In this document: piece by piece, positions 33,707 to 42,381 of the stretch
How the letters are laid out: each line of letters begins with the position of its first letter
Position numbering within the stretch: position 1 is the first letter of the stretch
Assembly (NCBI GenBank): GCA_900319625.1
Contig: ONPD01000008.1
Coordinates: 48,840 to 112,839 of the forward strand
DNA length: 64,000 nt
Direction of reading: 5' to 3'
Source of the DNA: an uncultured Treponema sp.
GTDB taxonomy: Bacteria > Spirochaetota > Spirochaetia > Treponematales > Treponemataceae
The notes under the pieces: generated by a model
What the model was told of the DNA's origin: nothing
The model's database searches: none
The model's input: only the letters and a program-made list of their open reading frames with translations
Program-made: the position numbers and the translations under genes

Positions 33707-35917
33707 ATGGCTAAAGACGCTTCTTCTTTCAAATCGATAAGGGCAAGTTTGGTCCTTTCTCTTGGATTGGCAATGATTGTCATTTCGCTTCTTATGACTT
33801 TTATGATTGGTCGCACTGTTCTTAACAGCAACAAGCAGCAGATTACTAAAAGTATTATTACCCTTACAGAAAAAAAAGGTGACTCCGTAGAAAAAAGAAT
33901 GACCGAAATGGTTTATTCTGCGGAAGCTATTTCAGGTCTTCTTGGCGGTGCCTGGGCAATTCCAGAAAAAAAGCGTAAGTCTTCTGTAGAGCAGGAAGTC
34001 CGCTCAATGGTAAAAACTTCTTCCATTGATTCTGTCTGGGCTTACTGGAATCCCGGTATGTTTGACCACAGCGATTCAAAACGTGCAGACCCGACAGATA
34101 ATCCTACAGGTCAGTTTAAAGTACATTATATCCGCGACAGAAACGGACGAATCAAAAATGATATCGTAACGGAATTTTCACCTTCTATGATAGAACAGAG
34201 TTCGAATGCTCCCTGCGCCTTTATCAGCGAACCTTCCGTTATTACACTTGACGGAGAACGCGTTTTAAGTGCCAAGGTTTTCAGCCCGATTCAGAACTCT
34301 CTGGGCCAGCGCTCTGGTGTTGCCGGTATTGATATCGTGCTTTCAGGTCTTGCCGGAATGATGGACGGCTCTTCAATTTACAAGGGAAGCGAATGTCTCT
34401 TCCTTTCTTCTACCGGTGCAGTTCTTGCTTCATCCGACGGAAGTAAAGTTGGCTCTGTAAGTGAGCTTTATACTGATAAGGAACTGAATCCTTTCTTTGT
34501 TACAAAAAATGAGGAAACAGGACAGCCCGACGGACAGACTCAGGCAATCACTGCAAAAATCAAAAATGAAAATAAATTTGTTACGATTGTAAAAACTCAG
34601 GTAGACCGCACAGGTGCCTTCTGGTATTTCGTTTCGACTACTCCTGTAAAATATATGAACGAAAATGCCTGGAAAACTATCTGGAATATCGTTTTTGCCT
34701 TTATCCTTCAGATTGTAATCGTTATTGCTCTTGTTTATGCAATCGTTACAAGAATTACAAAGCCTCTTAAGATTACGGTAAAAGCCCTTCAGAATATCAG
34801 TGAAGGTGACGGTGATATGACTGTCCGTCTTCACGCAAATCAGAAAAATGAAATCGGCGCTATGTGCGAAAGCTTTAATAAGACAATGGAAAAGCTTTCT
34901 ACTTCCATTAAGGATGTTAAGGCTTCCAGCGAGGAAATGGACGGAATCGGAAATGAACTCAACGATTCTATGGCTCAGACTTCAAATGCCGTTGTCGATA
35001 TTACCTCAAGCATTGAATCAATCCAGCAGCAGATGCAGGAGCACGCTGCCGGAGTTGAAGAGGCCCGCTCGGTTGTTGAACAGATTGTAAAGAACATCAA
35101 AAAGCTTAATGACAATATTGAAATTCAGGCAAACAGCGTTACGGAATCTTCTGCCTCTGTTGAAGAGATGACTCAGAATATCCGCAGCGTTACAAACATC
35201 CTTGAAAACAACCGCCAGTCAATCAATTCTCTAGAGCAGGCTTCGGAATTAGGTCAGGCTCTGATTGATAATACGGCAGATCTTTCTACTAAGATTCAGG
35301 AGCGCTCTAAAGGCCTTCAGGAAGCATCTTCGGTTATTAAAAACATTGCAAGCCAGACAAACCTCCTTGCCATGAATGCCGCTATCGAAGCTGCCCACGC
35401 CGGTGAACGCGGGCAGGGTTTTGCTGTAGTTGCCGGGGAAATCCGAAAGCTTGCGGAGGAATCAAGTTCTCAGGGAACTAAGATTCAGAATGAACTTAAG
35501 GATGTTCAGAACCTCATTGAAGAGGTCAGCGAATCTACAAAACAGGTTCAGCAGCAGTTTGCAAGTATCTTTAACCTTACAAAAACTGTAAGCGAGCAGG
35601 AGCTTGTAATTGATGAAGCAATGAAGCAGCAGAACAAGGGCGGTGAGCAGGTTCTTGAGCTGATGCATACAATTAATAATATTACCGGCAACGTAAAGAA
35701 CGACTCTGACGAAATGATGGAAGGAAGCAAGCAGGTATCTTACGAAATGGATACAATTGCCAATATGACAACCTCTGTAAATAACAACGTTAAGAACATG
35801 ACCGAAAAAACAGATGCAATCAGTGAACTGTCTAAAAAGGCTCATCACTGTGTAGAGATGAACGTTGAAAGTATTGCAAAGCTTCGCAATGCAATGAACA
35901 AGTTTAAGGTTGAGTAG
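33707..35917 (+). CDS. methyl-accepting chemotaxis protein
   Basis: A 736-residue chemoreceptor. A first helix (about 15-38), a periplasmic dCache-like sensor (to about 323), a second helix (about 325-347), HAMP ([25 protein letters not shown]) and a long coiled-coil signalling domain follow in order. The hairpin tip [40 protein letters not shown] is at about 546-585 (only key residues matter: the E-AHAGE-G-GF core that binds CheW/CheA). No NWETF-like CheR tether is present. The ATG at 33707 is used because the in-frame ATG 12 bases upstream is part of the GGAGGAAAG ribosome site. Ligand unknown; the neighbouring peptide importer suggests peptides (inference). Confidence 0.94.
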   Translation: MAKDASSFKSIRASLVLSLGLAMIVISLLMTFMIGRTVLNSNKQQITKSIITLTEKKGDSVEKRMTEMVYSAEAISGLLGGAWAIPEKKRKSSVEQEVRSMVKTSSIDSVWAYWNPGMFDHSDSKRADPTDNPTGQFKVHYIRDRNGRIKNDIVTEFSPSMIEQSSNAPCAFISEPSVITLDGERVLSAKVFSPIQNSLGQRSGVAGIDIVLSGLAGMMDGSSIYKGSECLFLSSTGAVLASSDGSKVGSVSELYTDKELNPFFVTKNEETGQPDGQTQAITAKIKNENKFVTIVKTQVDRTGAFWYFVSTTPVKYMNENAWKTIWNIVFAFILQIVIVIALVYAIVTRITKPLKITVKALQNISEGDGDMTVRLHANQKNEIGAMCESFNKTMEKLSTSIKDVKASSEEMDGIGNELNDSMAQTSNAVVDITSSIESIQQQMQEHAAGVEEARSVVEQIVKNIKKLNDNIEIQANSVTESSASVEEMTQNIRSVTNILENNRQSINSLEQASELGQALIDNTADLSTKIQERSKGLQEASSVIKNIASQTNLLAMNAAIEAAHAGERGQGFAVVAGEIRKLAEESSSQGTKIQNELKDVQNLIEEVSESTKQVQQQFASIFNLTKTVSEQELVIDEAMKQQNKGGEQVLELMHTINNITGNVKNDSDEMMEGSKQVSYEMDTIANMTTSVNNNVKNMTEKTDAISELSKKAHHCVEMNVESIAKLRNAMNKFKVE

Positions 35918-35932
35918 GCCGGGGGTAATGTT

Positions 35933-36505
35933 ATGAAAAAGATTTTTTGTTTGATTATATCAGTTTTTCTTGCGGGCAGCATTTTTGCCCAGGTTGATTC
36001 GGAGCTGCCAAAAGGGCAGGTGGAGCTTTTTGACGGTTTTGAAAACGGTAACTTCTGGATTTGGGCCGGTTTTGATTATGACCAGTGGGGAAGTCACAAG
36101 ATTTCTGACGGGGCAAACCTTACTAAGGACTGGGCTTCTGAAGGCTCTCATTCGCTTGAACTGACTATGGAAGCTATGGATGCGGCTTCATCAAAATCCG
36201 CTACCTGGTTCTATGACGGAACTAATGATTTGTCAGGAGCAAGATATCTTGTTGTGGATATTTATAATCCTGAAAATTACACCTATAACATTGTTGCCGT
36301 TATGCAGGCCACTAATGAATGGAAGTGGTGTCAGGCCGCTCAGTATTATCAGATTCCAAAGGGTAAACACACCGTAGTTTATGACTTCCGAGAGCACACC
36401 CAGTTTTTGAATGACGTTCACCGCATTCTGATTAACACCGATAACTGGGAAACTTACCCCAAAGAATCTCATATCTATATTGATAACATAAGAATCATCA
36501 AATAA
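35933..36505 (+). CDS. small secreted beta-sandwich protein
   Basis: A 190-residue protein with a clear signal peptide (MKKIFCLIISVFLAGSIFAQ, cleavage after FA). The mature part (DGFENGNFWIWAGFDYDQWG, GSHSLELTMEAMD, ARYLVVDIYNPENYTYNIVAVM, and the end HIYIDNIRIIK) looks like a galactose-binding-type jelly roll, as in many carbohydrate-binding modules; the final IYIDNI strand is typical. It starts 15 bases after the chemoreceptor stop, so the two are likely co-transcribed. It might be the soluble ligand-binding partner of the receptor, but this is inference. Confidence 0.7.
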   Translation: MKKIFCLIISVFLAGSIFAQVDSELPKGQVELFDGFENGNFWIWAGFDYDQWGSHKISDGANLTKDWASEGSHSLELTMEAMDAASSKSATWFYDGTNDLSGARYLVVDIYNPENYTYNIVAVMQATNEWKWCQAAQYYQIPKGKHTVVYDFREHTQFLNDVHRILINTDNWETYPKESHIYIDNIRIIK

Positions 36506-36561
36506 TTACTGTTACAAAGGCATTCTGGTTTCTTTATTAATATTTAAGTTCTTAAGAATAA

Positions 36562-36590
36562 TTGAAACTTTCCCTGCTTTCCTGTAGTAT
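36562..36590 (+). promoter_or_regulatory. glyA promoter
   Basis: TTGAAA at 36562-36567 and TAGTAT at 36585-36590, spaced 17 bases, 35 bases ahead of the glyA ATG. Confidence 0.6.
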
Positions 36591-36624
36591 TAGGCAACGA
36601 AAATCAATTCTTGGGGGAATCAGA

Positions 36625-38124
36625 ATGCCAACACCTTTAGAAAACTATCTTGCCGCTACAAACGGAAAGCCAAATGCCGCTATGACAGCCTATGTTGCAA
36701 ATCTTCAGCAGGTTGCAGCTGTCGGTCCGGATATTGCCGCTTCAATCGTAAACGAACTTGAAAATCAGAGAAGCCACCTTAAGCTTGTTGCCAGCGAAAA
36801 CTACTGTTCGCTCAACGTTCAGGCTGCAATGGGAAACCTTCTTACAGACAAATACGCAGAAGGATATCCTGAGCACCGCTATTATGGTGGATGTGTAAAT
36901 ATCGATGCAGTTGAAAATACTGCTGCCCGCGAAGCTGAGGCTCTTTTTGGCGCTGACTATGCTTACGTTCAGCCACATTCCGGCGCAGATACAAACCTTG
37001 TAGCTTACTGGGCAATTTTGAGCGCAAAAGTTGAAACTCCTACCCTCGAAGAACTCGGCGTAAAATCATTGAATGACCTCACAGACGAGCAGTTTGATGC
37101 ACTCCGCAAAAAGTTCGGAAATCAGAAGCTTATGGGACTTGATTACTCTTGTGGTGGTCACCTTACTCACGGATACAAAATGAATGTTTCTGCCCGTATG
37201 TTTGAATCTCATCCATACGGAGTAGACCGCGAAACAGGCTTGCTCGACTACGATGCAATCGAAAAGCAGGCAATGGAAGTTAAACCTCTCATTCTTTTGA
37301 CAGGTTTCTCTGCTTACCCACGCAAAATCAACTTCAAGCGCTTTCGCGAAATTGCAGACAAGTGCGGAGCAGTTTTGATGGTAGATATGGCTCACTTCGC
37401 TGGTCTTGTAGCAGGAAAAGTATTTGAAGGCGACTTTGATCCAGTAAAATGGGCAGACATCGTAACTACTACAACTCATAAAACTCTTCGCGGTCCTCGC
37501 GGTGCTATGATTCTCTGTAAAAAAGAATTTGCTGATTACGTAAACAAGGGATGTCCTATGGTATTGGGTGGTCCTCTTGGTCACGTTATGGCAGCAAAAG
37601 CAATTGCTTTCAAAGAAGCCCGCACTCCAGCTTACCAGGCATGGGCTCAGCAGGTTGTAAAAAATGCTCAGGCGCTTGCTGAAGGCTGTAAAGCTCATAA
37701 CATTCCACTTCAGACTGGCGGAACAGACAACCACCTTATGCTCTGTGATGTAACTGTTTACGGTCTTACAGGAAAACAGGCAGAAGCGGCCCTCTTCAAG
37801 TGCGGTGTAACTGCTAACGCTAACGCTCTTCCATACGACAAGAACGGTGCATGGTGGACTTCAGGTATCCGTATCGGTACCCCAGGTCTTACAACACTTG
37901 GCATGAATGAAGCTGATATGAAGGAAGTTGCAGATATCATCGACTTCGTTCTTAAGAACACAAAGCCTGGCGTAACAAAAGAAGGAAAGCCTGCTAAGGG
38001 TAAGATTGAGATTTCTGATGATACAGTAAACGCTGCCAGAGCACGAGTAAACAAGCTGCTGGGCGCTCACGTACTTTATCCGGAACTCGACCTGGACTTC
38101 CTGAAAAAAGAGTTTGTAAAATAA
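36625..38124 (+). CDS. glyA: serine hydroxymethyltransferase
   Basis: The PLP enzyme that interconverts serine and glycine with tetrahydrofolate and feeds one-carbon metabolism. The 499 residues match the long subtype (about 500, as in chlamydiae) rather than the usual ~420; the extra length includes an ~60-residue N-terminal arm and an insertion around 140-190. LVASENYCSLNVQAAMG, YAEGYPEHRYYGG, MVDMAHFAGLVAG and the PLP lysine in TTTTHKTLRGPRG (Lys286) are intact. The ATG at 36625 follows GGGGGA. Codon use is strongly biased, suggesting high expression. Confidence 0.95.
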   Translation: MPTPLENYLAATNGKPNAAMTAYVANLQQVAAVGPDIAASIVNELENQRSHLKLVASENYCSLNVQAAMGNLLTDKYAEGYPEHRYYGGCVNIDAVENTAAREAEALFGADYAYVQPHSGADTNLVAYWAILSAKVETPTLEELGVKSLNDLTDEQFDALRKKFGNQKLMGLDYSCGGHLTHGYKMNVSARMFESHPYGVDRETGLLDYDAIEKQAMEVKPLILLTGFSAYPRKINFKRFREIADKCGAVLMVDMAHFAGLVAGKVFEGDFDPVKWADIVTTTTHKTLRGPRGAMILCKKEFADYVNKGCPMVLGGPLGHVMAAKAIAFKEARTPAYQAWAQQVVKNAQALAEGCKAHNIPLQTGGTDNHLMLCDVTVYGLTGKQAEAALFKCGVTANANALPYDKNGAWWTSGIRIGTPGLTTLGMNEADMKEVADIIDFVLKNTKPGVTKEGKPAKGKIEISDDTVNAARARVNKLLGAHVLYPELDLDFLKKEFVK

Positions 38125-38148
38125 TTTTTATTTTCATCAAAAACGGCA

Positions 38149-38160
38149 TATAATATTTGT
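38149..38160 (+). promoter_or_regulatory. leaderless promoter of the M28 peptidase gene
   Basis: A perfect TATAAT (38149-38154) lies exactly 6 bases before the ATG. No ribosome site is present. The -35 region is T-rich (TTTTTA/TTTTAT) and weak. Confidence 0.6.
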
Positions 38161-38967
38161 ATGCCGTTTTTATATTTTGATTTTCGTAAATTTCTTGAGC
38201 CTGATTGTGATCGTGCAGCTTTTATAAAAAGTTATCTGAATCGAATCGGGCTTAACTGTCCTGTGATTCCAATTGATGGAAAAAATCACCTCTATGTAAG
38301 CTTTCCAAAAAAACAGTATAATCCTATGTTCAAGATAAAAACTGTTATCGCCCATTATGACCGTTATCCGGGTTCTCCGGGGGCAAATGATAATAGTTCT
38401 TCTGTATATTCCCTTTTGAAGTGGGCAGAACGCCTTGTTCAGCGTCCCGGCATCCATAACGTAAGAATTATTTTTACTGACGGCGAAGAGGCAACCAGTG
38501 GTGGAGTAGCGGCTCAGGGGGCTTTTGGCCTTGCCCAGGCCTTTAAGAAGCTGGGGCTTACAAAGGATGATGTTTTTGTTTTTGACTGTATGGGGCGGGG
38601 CGATGTTCCTGTTCTTGCGGAAGCTAATTTTCCTCAGACTGTTCCTCAGGCCTTTATAAGGGAGTTTAACGAGCTTGAAAACCGTGCAGAAAATCTTCTA
38701 AAAAAATCGGCCAATGGAAAATGGGTAAGGGCTCCCTGTAATTTCAGTGATAATGCGGGCTTTATTGCAAACGGGATTCCCGCAGTTGCCTTTACAATGC
38801 TTCCCTCTGATGAGGCAGAAGGCCTTTTCCGTTTTGAAAGACACCCTCATTCCTGGGATTTGCTGCACACCCCTGATGATAATTTTGAAAGTCTGGAAGA
38901 AGAATCCTTTGAAATTACCGCCGCAATTCTTGACGAGCTTGCAGACCTCAGAACTCTGGCAAAATAA
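38161..38967 (+). CDS. M28-family zinc aminopeptidase-like protein
   Basis: A 268-residue cytoplasmic protein (no signal peptide) with the di-zinc M28 fold. IAHYDRYPGSPGANDNSSSV supplies the first His-x-Asp and the bridging Asp (GAND). FTDGEEATSGG supplies the catalytic and metal Glu pair, FDCMGRGD the next Asp, and RHPHSWDLLHTPDDN the last His. These residues suggest an active peptidase or an aminoacylase-like hydrolase; the substrate is unknown. The protein is short because it lacks accessory domains. Transcription probably starts at the ATG itself. Confidence 0.85.
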   Translation: MPFLYFDFRKFLEPDCDRAAFIKSYLNRIGLNCPVIPIDGKNHLYVSFPKKQYNPMFKIKTVIAHYDRYPGSPGANDNSSSVYSLLKWAERLVQRPGIHNVRIIFTDGEEATSGGVAAQGAFGLAQAFKKLGLTKDDVFVFDCMGRGDVPVLAEANFPQTVPQAFIREFNELENRAENLLKKSANGKWVRAPCNFSDNAGFIANGIPAVAFTMLPSDEAEGLFRFERHPHSWDLLHTPDDNFESLEEESFEITAAILDELADLRTLAK

Positions 38968-38997
38968 GGCTTTTTCACTTTAAAAATCTTCCTTTTA

Positions 38998-39067
38998 TGA
39001 TATAATAAAATTGTGTTATATAAGGGGGCTTTCTACAAATTGCCCCCCCCCTATAAGACCGTATAGT
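38998..39067 (+). promoter_or_regulatory. promoter region with a nine-C homopolymer
   Basis: An extended -10 (TG-A-TATAAT, hexamer 39001-39006) would start a transcript near 39013. Downstream GGGGGC (39024-39029) can pair with GCCCCC at the start of a C9 tract (39043-39051). A second possible promoter has TTGCCC (39040-39045) and TATAGT (39062-39067) spaced 16 bases, with the C-tract inside the spacer. Either way, a change in C number could change expression of the lipoprotein gene. Confidence 0.5.
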
Positions 39068-39089
39068 TATATCTATCGTGGGGGATTTT

Positions 39090-41324
39090 ATGAAAAAGTT
39101 CAGTTTTTTTGCCGCAGCCTTCGCCGTGTTTTTTTCTTTTGCGTCCTGCAATCTTTTAAGTAGTGATAAGATTTCTGAAACGGGGAGGGCAGAATTTTCT
39201 CTCAGTCCTGAGCTTGCCCGCGCTGTCATTGATTCCCTGCAGGCTGATGAAGGGGAATCCAATCCTCATATGAGGCAGAACCTTTCTATAGAGGTAAAGC
39301 TGACCGGCGAGTATTCTGCAGAAAAATCCCTTCAGATTGATGTAACAGACCTTAATATTGAACAGAAAAGCGAGGACCTCAAAAGTAAAATTGAGGATAA
39401 ACTTACCTCCCAGACTATAGTAATTGATTCGATTCCGGCAGGAAAAAGAGTCTCTGCTGATGTAAAGGTTTATCTGGTAAGCAGCCACGGCGATATACAG
39501 ATGAAAAAGGATATTCTTGTTAAAGGAAAATCCGACCCGGTAACGATTTCTGCCGGTGATAATTTAATTTCGGTTGCCCTGAGTATTGTTTACAGGTCTT
39601 ATCCGGTAACCTTTAATCTTTCTTTTGAGAAAGCAGGCGGTGACTTTACTACATGCAGGAGCGTTGATTTGTATGCCGTAAAAGCCGATTCTGATACGGT
39701 TCTTAAGTTTTTCAGTACTTTTGCAGAAGGCCAGGGAAGTTCAACTGATTTTTATAATATTCTGAATGGTCATTTAAATCCGGATTGCTTTGCAGAGGCC
39801 TACTGGTATAAAGATTCAGAAAACAAAGATATCGACCAAACTGCCGTTACAGAAGATGCAATGACTCTTTCCGGCAAAATCTACCTCCCATTTGATGAAA
39901 AGATAATTGTTGTTGCCCTTGCCAACTTTACCGGCCTTACTTCTGAAGGCATTAATTACATTTGTCACGTACCTGGCAGCAGTATGGCTGAAGTTATGTC
40001 GCATGCCTTCGTGCCGGATGCCGGTGGTAATACAGTTGAACTGAAGTTGAATAAGCTGACAGTTTCGACACAGTATGCTTTGTATAAACAGCAGGATTCA
40101 GGAGGATATGAATACTCTCTGGCGGCATATCCTTCTGAGGCTTTCTCACCTACTTTTACAGCTTCCACTGATAATTTCTGTTTTGATGCTGACGGTTATT
40201 TTTATGTGCTGGATAATAATAGTTCTGCTTGGCAGATTAAGACGAATAGACATGATACGATTACTCTTGCTTTTTCGCCTTCGTCTATTACTGTTTATGG
40301 AATAACAGTTGATAAGAAGACGAATGTTTTTTATTTGTATAATTATTCTACTTATTCTGGAGCTCAAAAAATCTATCAGTTTAGTGATTTGATTTCGAAT
40401 GGTTCTACTGATAATTCTAATTTTTCTGTTCCCCTAAATTCATCTGATTATTCTCCGAAATATTTTCCAAAATTGTTTGCGGTGCATGATGGTAAATTTT
40501 ATATATTTGCAAATACTACAAATGATTCTTCTATGACAGCTCTTGATGGTAGATTATTTACCGCACAAAATAATGGCAGTTCCATGCTTTCAGTAGATAG
40601 CAATTTTGTGGATCTCAATACTGAATTACCTGAAATAGGTGTTGATATTACAGCTTCTACATCAATTTCTGACATGATTTATCAGGATGGGGCATTATAT
40701 TTGCTTGTCAGAGAATATGACAAATGGTCTAACGAAAATACTTACTCAACAAGTACTTCGCGTGGTGCTGTTATAAGATATGATATTAAGACTAACTCAT
40801 TATCAGCAGTCGGCTTCGCTTCTGAAAAATCGCTGACAGAGTTTACTACAGGCTGTACATACAATGAAACTCCTGTTTATAATTCGCAAAATTTGACAGA
40901 TTATCATATAGAAGCCTTTACCTGTTCAAGTTCTCCTTCAGAGATTCTTTTCAAAACTCCATTTGATAATTTAAATTCATATTTCGCTGGTCCTCAAAAG
41001 TTTATTGCTATTAAGCCGAAGAAGCTTGTGATTTCTGATACCGGTATTGCTTTCTATACTAATAGTGATAGTGCTGTTTGCTATAAGAATGTTAATAGGG
41101 GTGTTGAAGTTGATTTGGGAAGTCTTTCTATGAGTGGAAGTACAGATGTTGCGGAAGAATTTAGTTCTCCTGTAACAAAGCTTCCGCCAAATACATCAGG
41201 GGTACCTGTAAAATCAGGTGTAGAATTGATAGGAAAATATAAATATGATTCAGCTAGTGGAAATTTCCAACCATTTACTACTTCCTATGGACTTGTATGC
41301 CCATATTTTATCAAAGGTGAGTAA
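39090..41324 (+). CDS. lipoprotein with possible beta-propeller C-terminal half
   Basis: A 744-residue lipoprotein (lipobox FASC, Cys20). The first ~350 residues include EFSLSPELARAVIDSL and beta-rich segments. The rest has repeated strand patterns such as DNFCFDADGYFYVLDNNSSAWQI, TVDKKTNVFYLYNYS and MIYQDGALYLLVREYD that resemble propeller blades. No family is recognised. ATG 39090 follows GGGGGA. From about 40.1 kb the gene becomes noticeably more AT-rich, with more T-ending codons than its 5' half, which may mark a transferred or fast-evolving segment. Preceded by the poly-C promoter region. Confidence 0.78.
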   Translation: MKKFSFFAAAFAVFFSFASCNLLSSDKISETGRAEFSLSPELARAVIDSLQADEGESNPHMRQNLSIEVKLTGEYSAEKSLQIDVTDLNIEQKSEDLKSKIEDKLTSQTIVIDSIPAGKRVSADVKVYLVSSHGDIQMKKDILVKGKSDPVTISAGDNLISVALSIVYRSYPVTFNLSFEKAGGDFTTCRSVDLYAVKADSDTVLKFFSTFAEGQGSSTDFYNILNGHLNPDCFAEAYWYKDSENKDIDQTAVTEDAMTLSGKIYLPFDEKIIVVALANFTGLTSEGINYICHVPGSSMAEVMSHAFVPDAGGNTVELKLNKLTVSTQYALYKQQDSGGYEYSLAAYPSEAFSPTFTASTDNFCFDADGYFYVLDNNSSAWQIKTNRHDTITLAFSPSSITVYGITVDKKTNVFYLYNYSTYSGAQKIYQFSDLISNGSTDNSNFSVPLNSSDYSPKYFPKLFAVHDGKFYIFANTTNDSSMTALDGRLFTAQNNGSSMLSVDSNFVDLNTELPEIGVDITASTSISDMIYQDGALYLLVREYDKWSNENTYSTSTSRGAVIRYDIKTNSLSAVGFASEKSLTEFTTGCTYNETPVYNSQNLTDYHIEAFTCSSSPSEILFKTPFDNLNSYFAGPQKFIAIKPKKLVISDTGIAFYTNSDSAVCYKNVNRGVEVDLGSLSMSGSTDVAEEFSSPVTKLPPNTSGVPVKSGVELIGKYKYDSASGNFQPFTTSYGLVCPYFIKGE

Positions 41325-41329
41325 GTAAT

Positions 41330-42316
41330 TTGCCTTTCCACCGCCGTTCCGCACCCTTAGTTTCCATATGCATCCCTGTTCACAATACCGAGCGTCACCT
41401 GCCGCGCTGCCTGGGCTCGGTAGCTGAGCAGGATTTTCCGGGGCTGGAGCTTGTCCTTATAAACGACAATAGTAGCGGTAAGGACGAAAAGGGCCGGTCG
41501 TGTAAGAAAATCGTCCGCGACTTTGAGAAAAAATCAAGAATCCCTGTGGTTTATATCGAGCATTTTTCCTATGTGCCCCTTCTGGAAACCCGGCGGGAGC
41601 TTGTAGAGCAGGCTCACGGTCTTTATATCCTGATGGTAGACTCTGATGACTTTCTTGCGGCTGGGGCGGTAAAGACTCTTTATGAAAATGCGAAAGAATC
41701 TGGTGCTGACATCACCTGTGCTACAGAACGCATTTATCATCTTAAAGACGGAAATCCCCAGATTACAGAAAATCATTATTCTGTTCACAAAGAGGGCTCT
41801 CTAACCGGCCGTGCAATTCTTGATTCCTGGCTCAATGGCGAATCCTCAGCTTTTTTATGGGCCAAGGTGATTAAGCGCGAGCTTTTTCTTACCGCAATGA
41901 ACGAAATCCCTTATATGGACTGTTCTTTTTCGGTCGATACGCCAATGTACTTTTTTATCGCTTATTACGCAAAATCCTATTATGGAATTAGTGACCTGGT
42001 ATATTACTATCTTGAAAACGAAGGCATTACAAGCAATAAAGAGGTTTCGGACCTTGAAGTCTGGCGCCGTCAGTGTACGGTTTCATCCTGTTATTCACTT
42101 CTTTTGACATTTGAAGGCGACCTTAGCGAAGAAGAAAAAGAAGGTATCAGAAAAATGTCCCGTCATTTTATCCGCAATTCTATTTTACGGCTTCGAAATT
42201 GTGTCATCCCGGCCCTTCAGCCCCAGGCCTACGAAATCCTCTGCGAATACTGGGGAAAAGATTACGTTGAAGCAATCGAAAAACTGATGGAAGAAAATCA
42301 GAAGCCCGCTCAGTGA
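41330..42316 (+). CDS. family 2 glycosyltransferase
   Basis: A 328-residue GT-A enzyme. VSICIPVHNTERHLPRCLGSVAEQDFPGLELVLINDNS is the nucleotide-sugar domain start, and MVDSDDFLAAGAV carries the DxD metal motif (DSDD). The acceptor half follows from about residue 130. It transfers a sugar to a surface glycan or similar acceptor; the sugar cannot be told. It has no membrane helix. The start is a TTG placed 8 bases after AAAGGTGAG, the end of the lipoprotein gene, so the two genes are linked. The C-terminal third is helical. Confidence 0.88.
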   Translation: MPFHRRSAPLVSICIPVHNTERHLPRCLGSVAEQDFPGLELVLINDNSSGKDEKGRSCKKIVRDFEKKSRIPVVYIEHFSYVPLLETRRELVEQAHGLYILMVDSDDFLAAGAVKTLYENAKESGADITCATERIYHLKDGNPQITENHYSVHKEGSLTGRAILDSWLNGESSAFLWAKVIKRELFLTAMNEIPYMDCSFSVDTPMYFFIAYYAKSYYGISDLVYYYLENEGITSNKEVSDLEVWRRQCTVSSCYSLLLTFEGDLSEEEKEGIRKMSRHFIRNSILRLRNCVIPALQPQAYEILCEYWGKDYVEAIEKLMEENQKPAQ

Positions 42317-42346
42317 TTGGAAAGAAAAACAAATCTGTGATATAAT
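42317..42346 (+). promoter_or_regulatory. parE promoter
   Basis: TTGGAA (42317-42322), 18 bases, then TATAAT (42341-42346) with TG one base upstream of the hexamer. It overlaps the end of the glycosyltransferase gene and gives a leader of about 30 bases with a GGGTGGGA ribosome site. Confidence 0.65.
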
Positions 42347-42381
42347 TTTAAAATCATAAAAAAAGACATTTGGGTGGGAAA

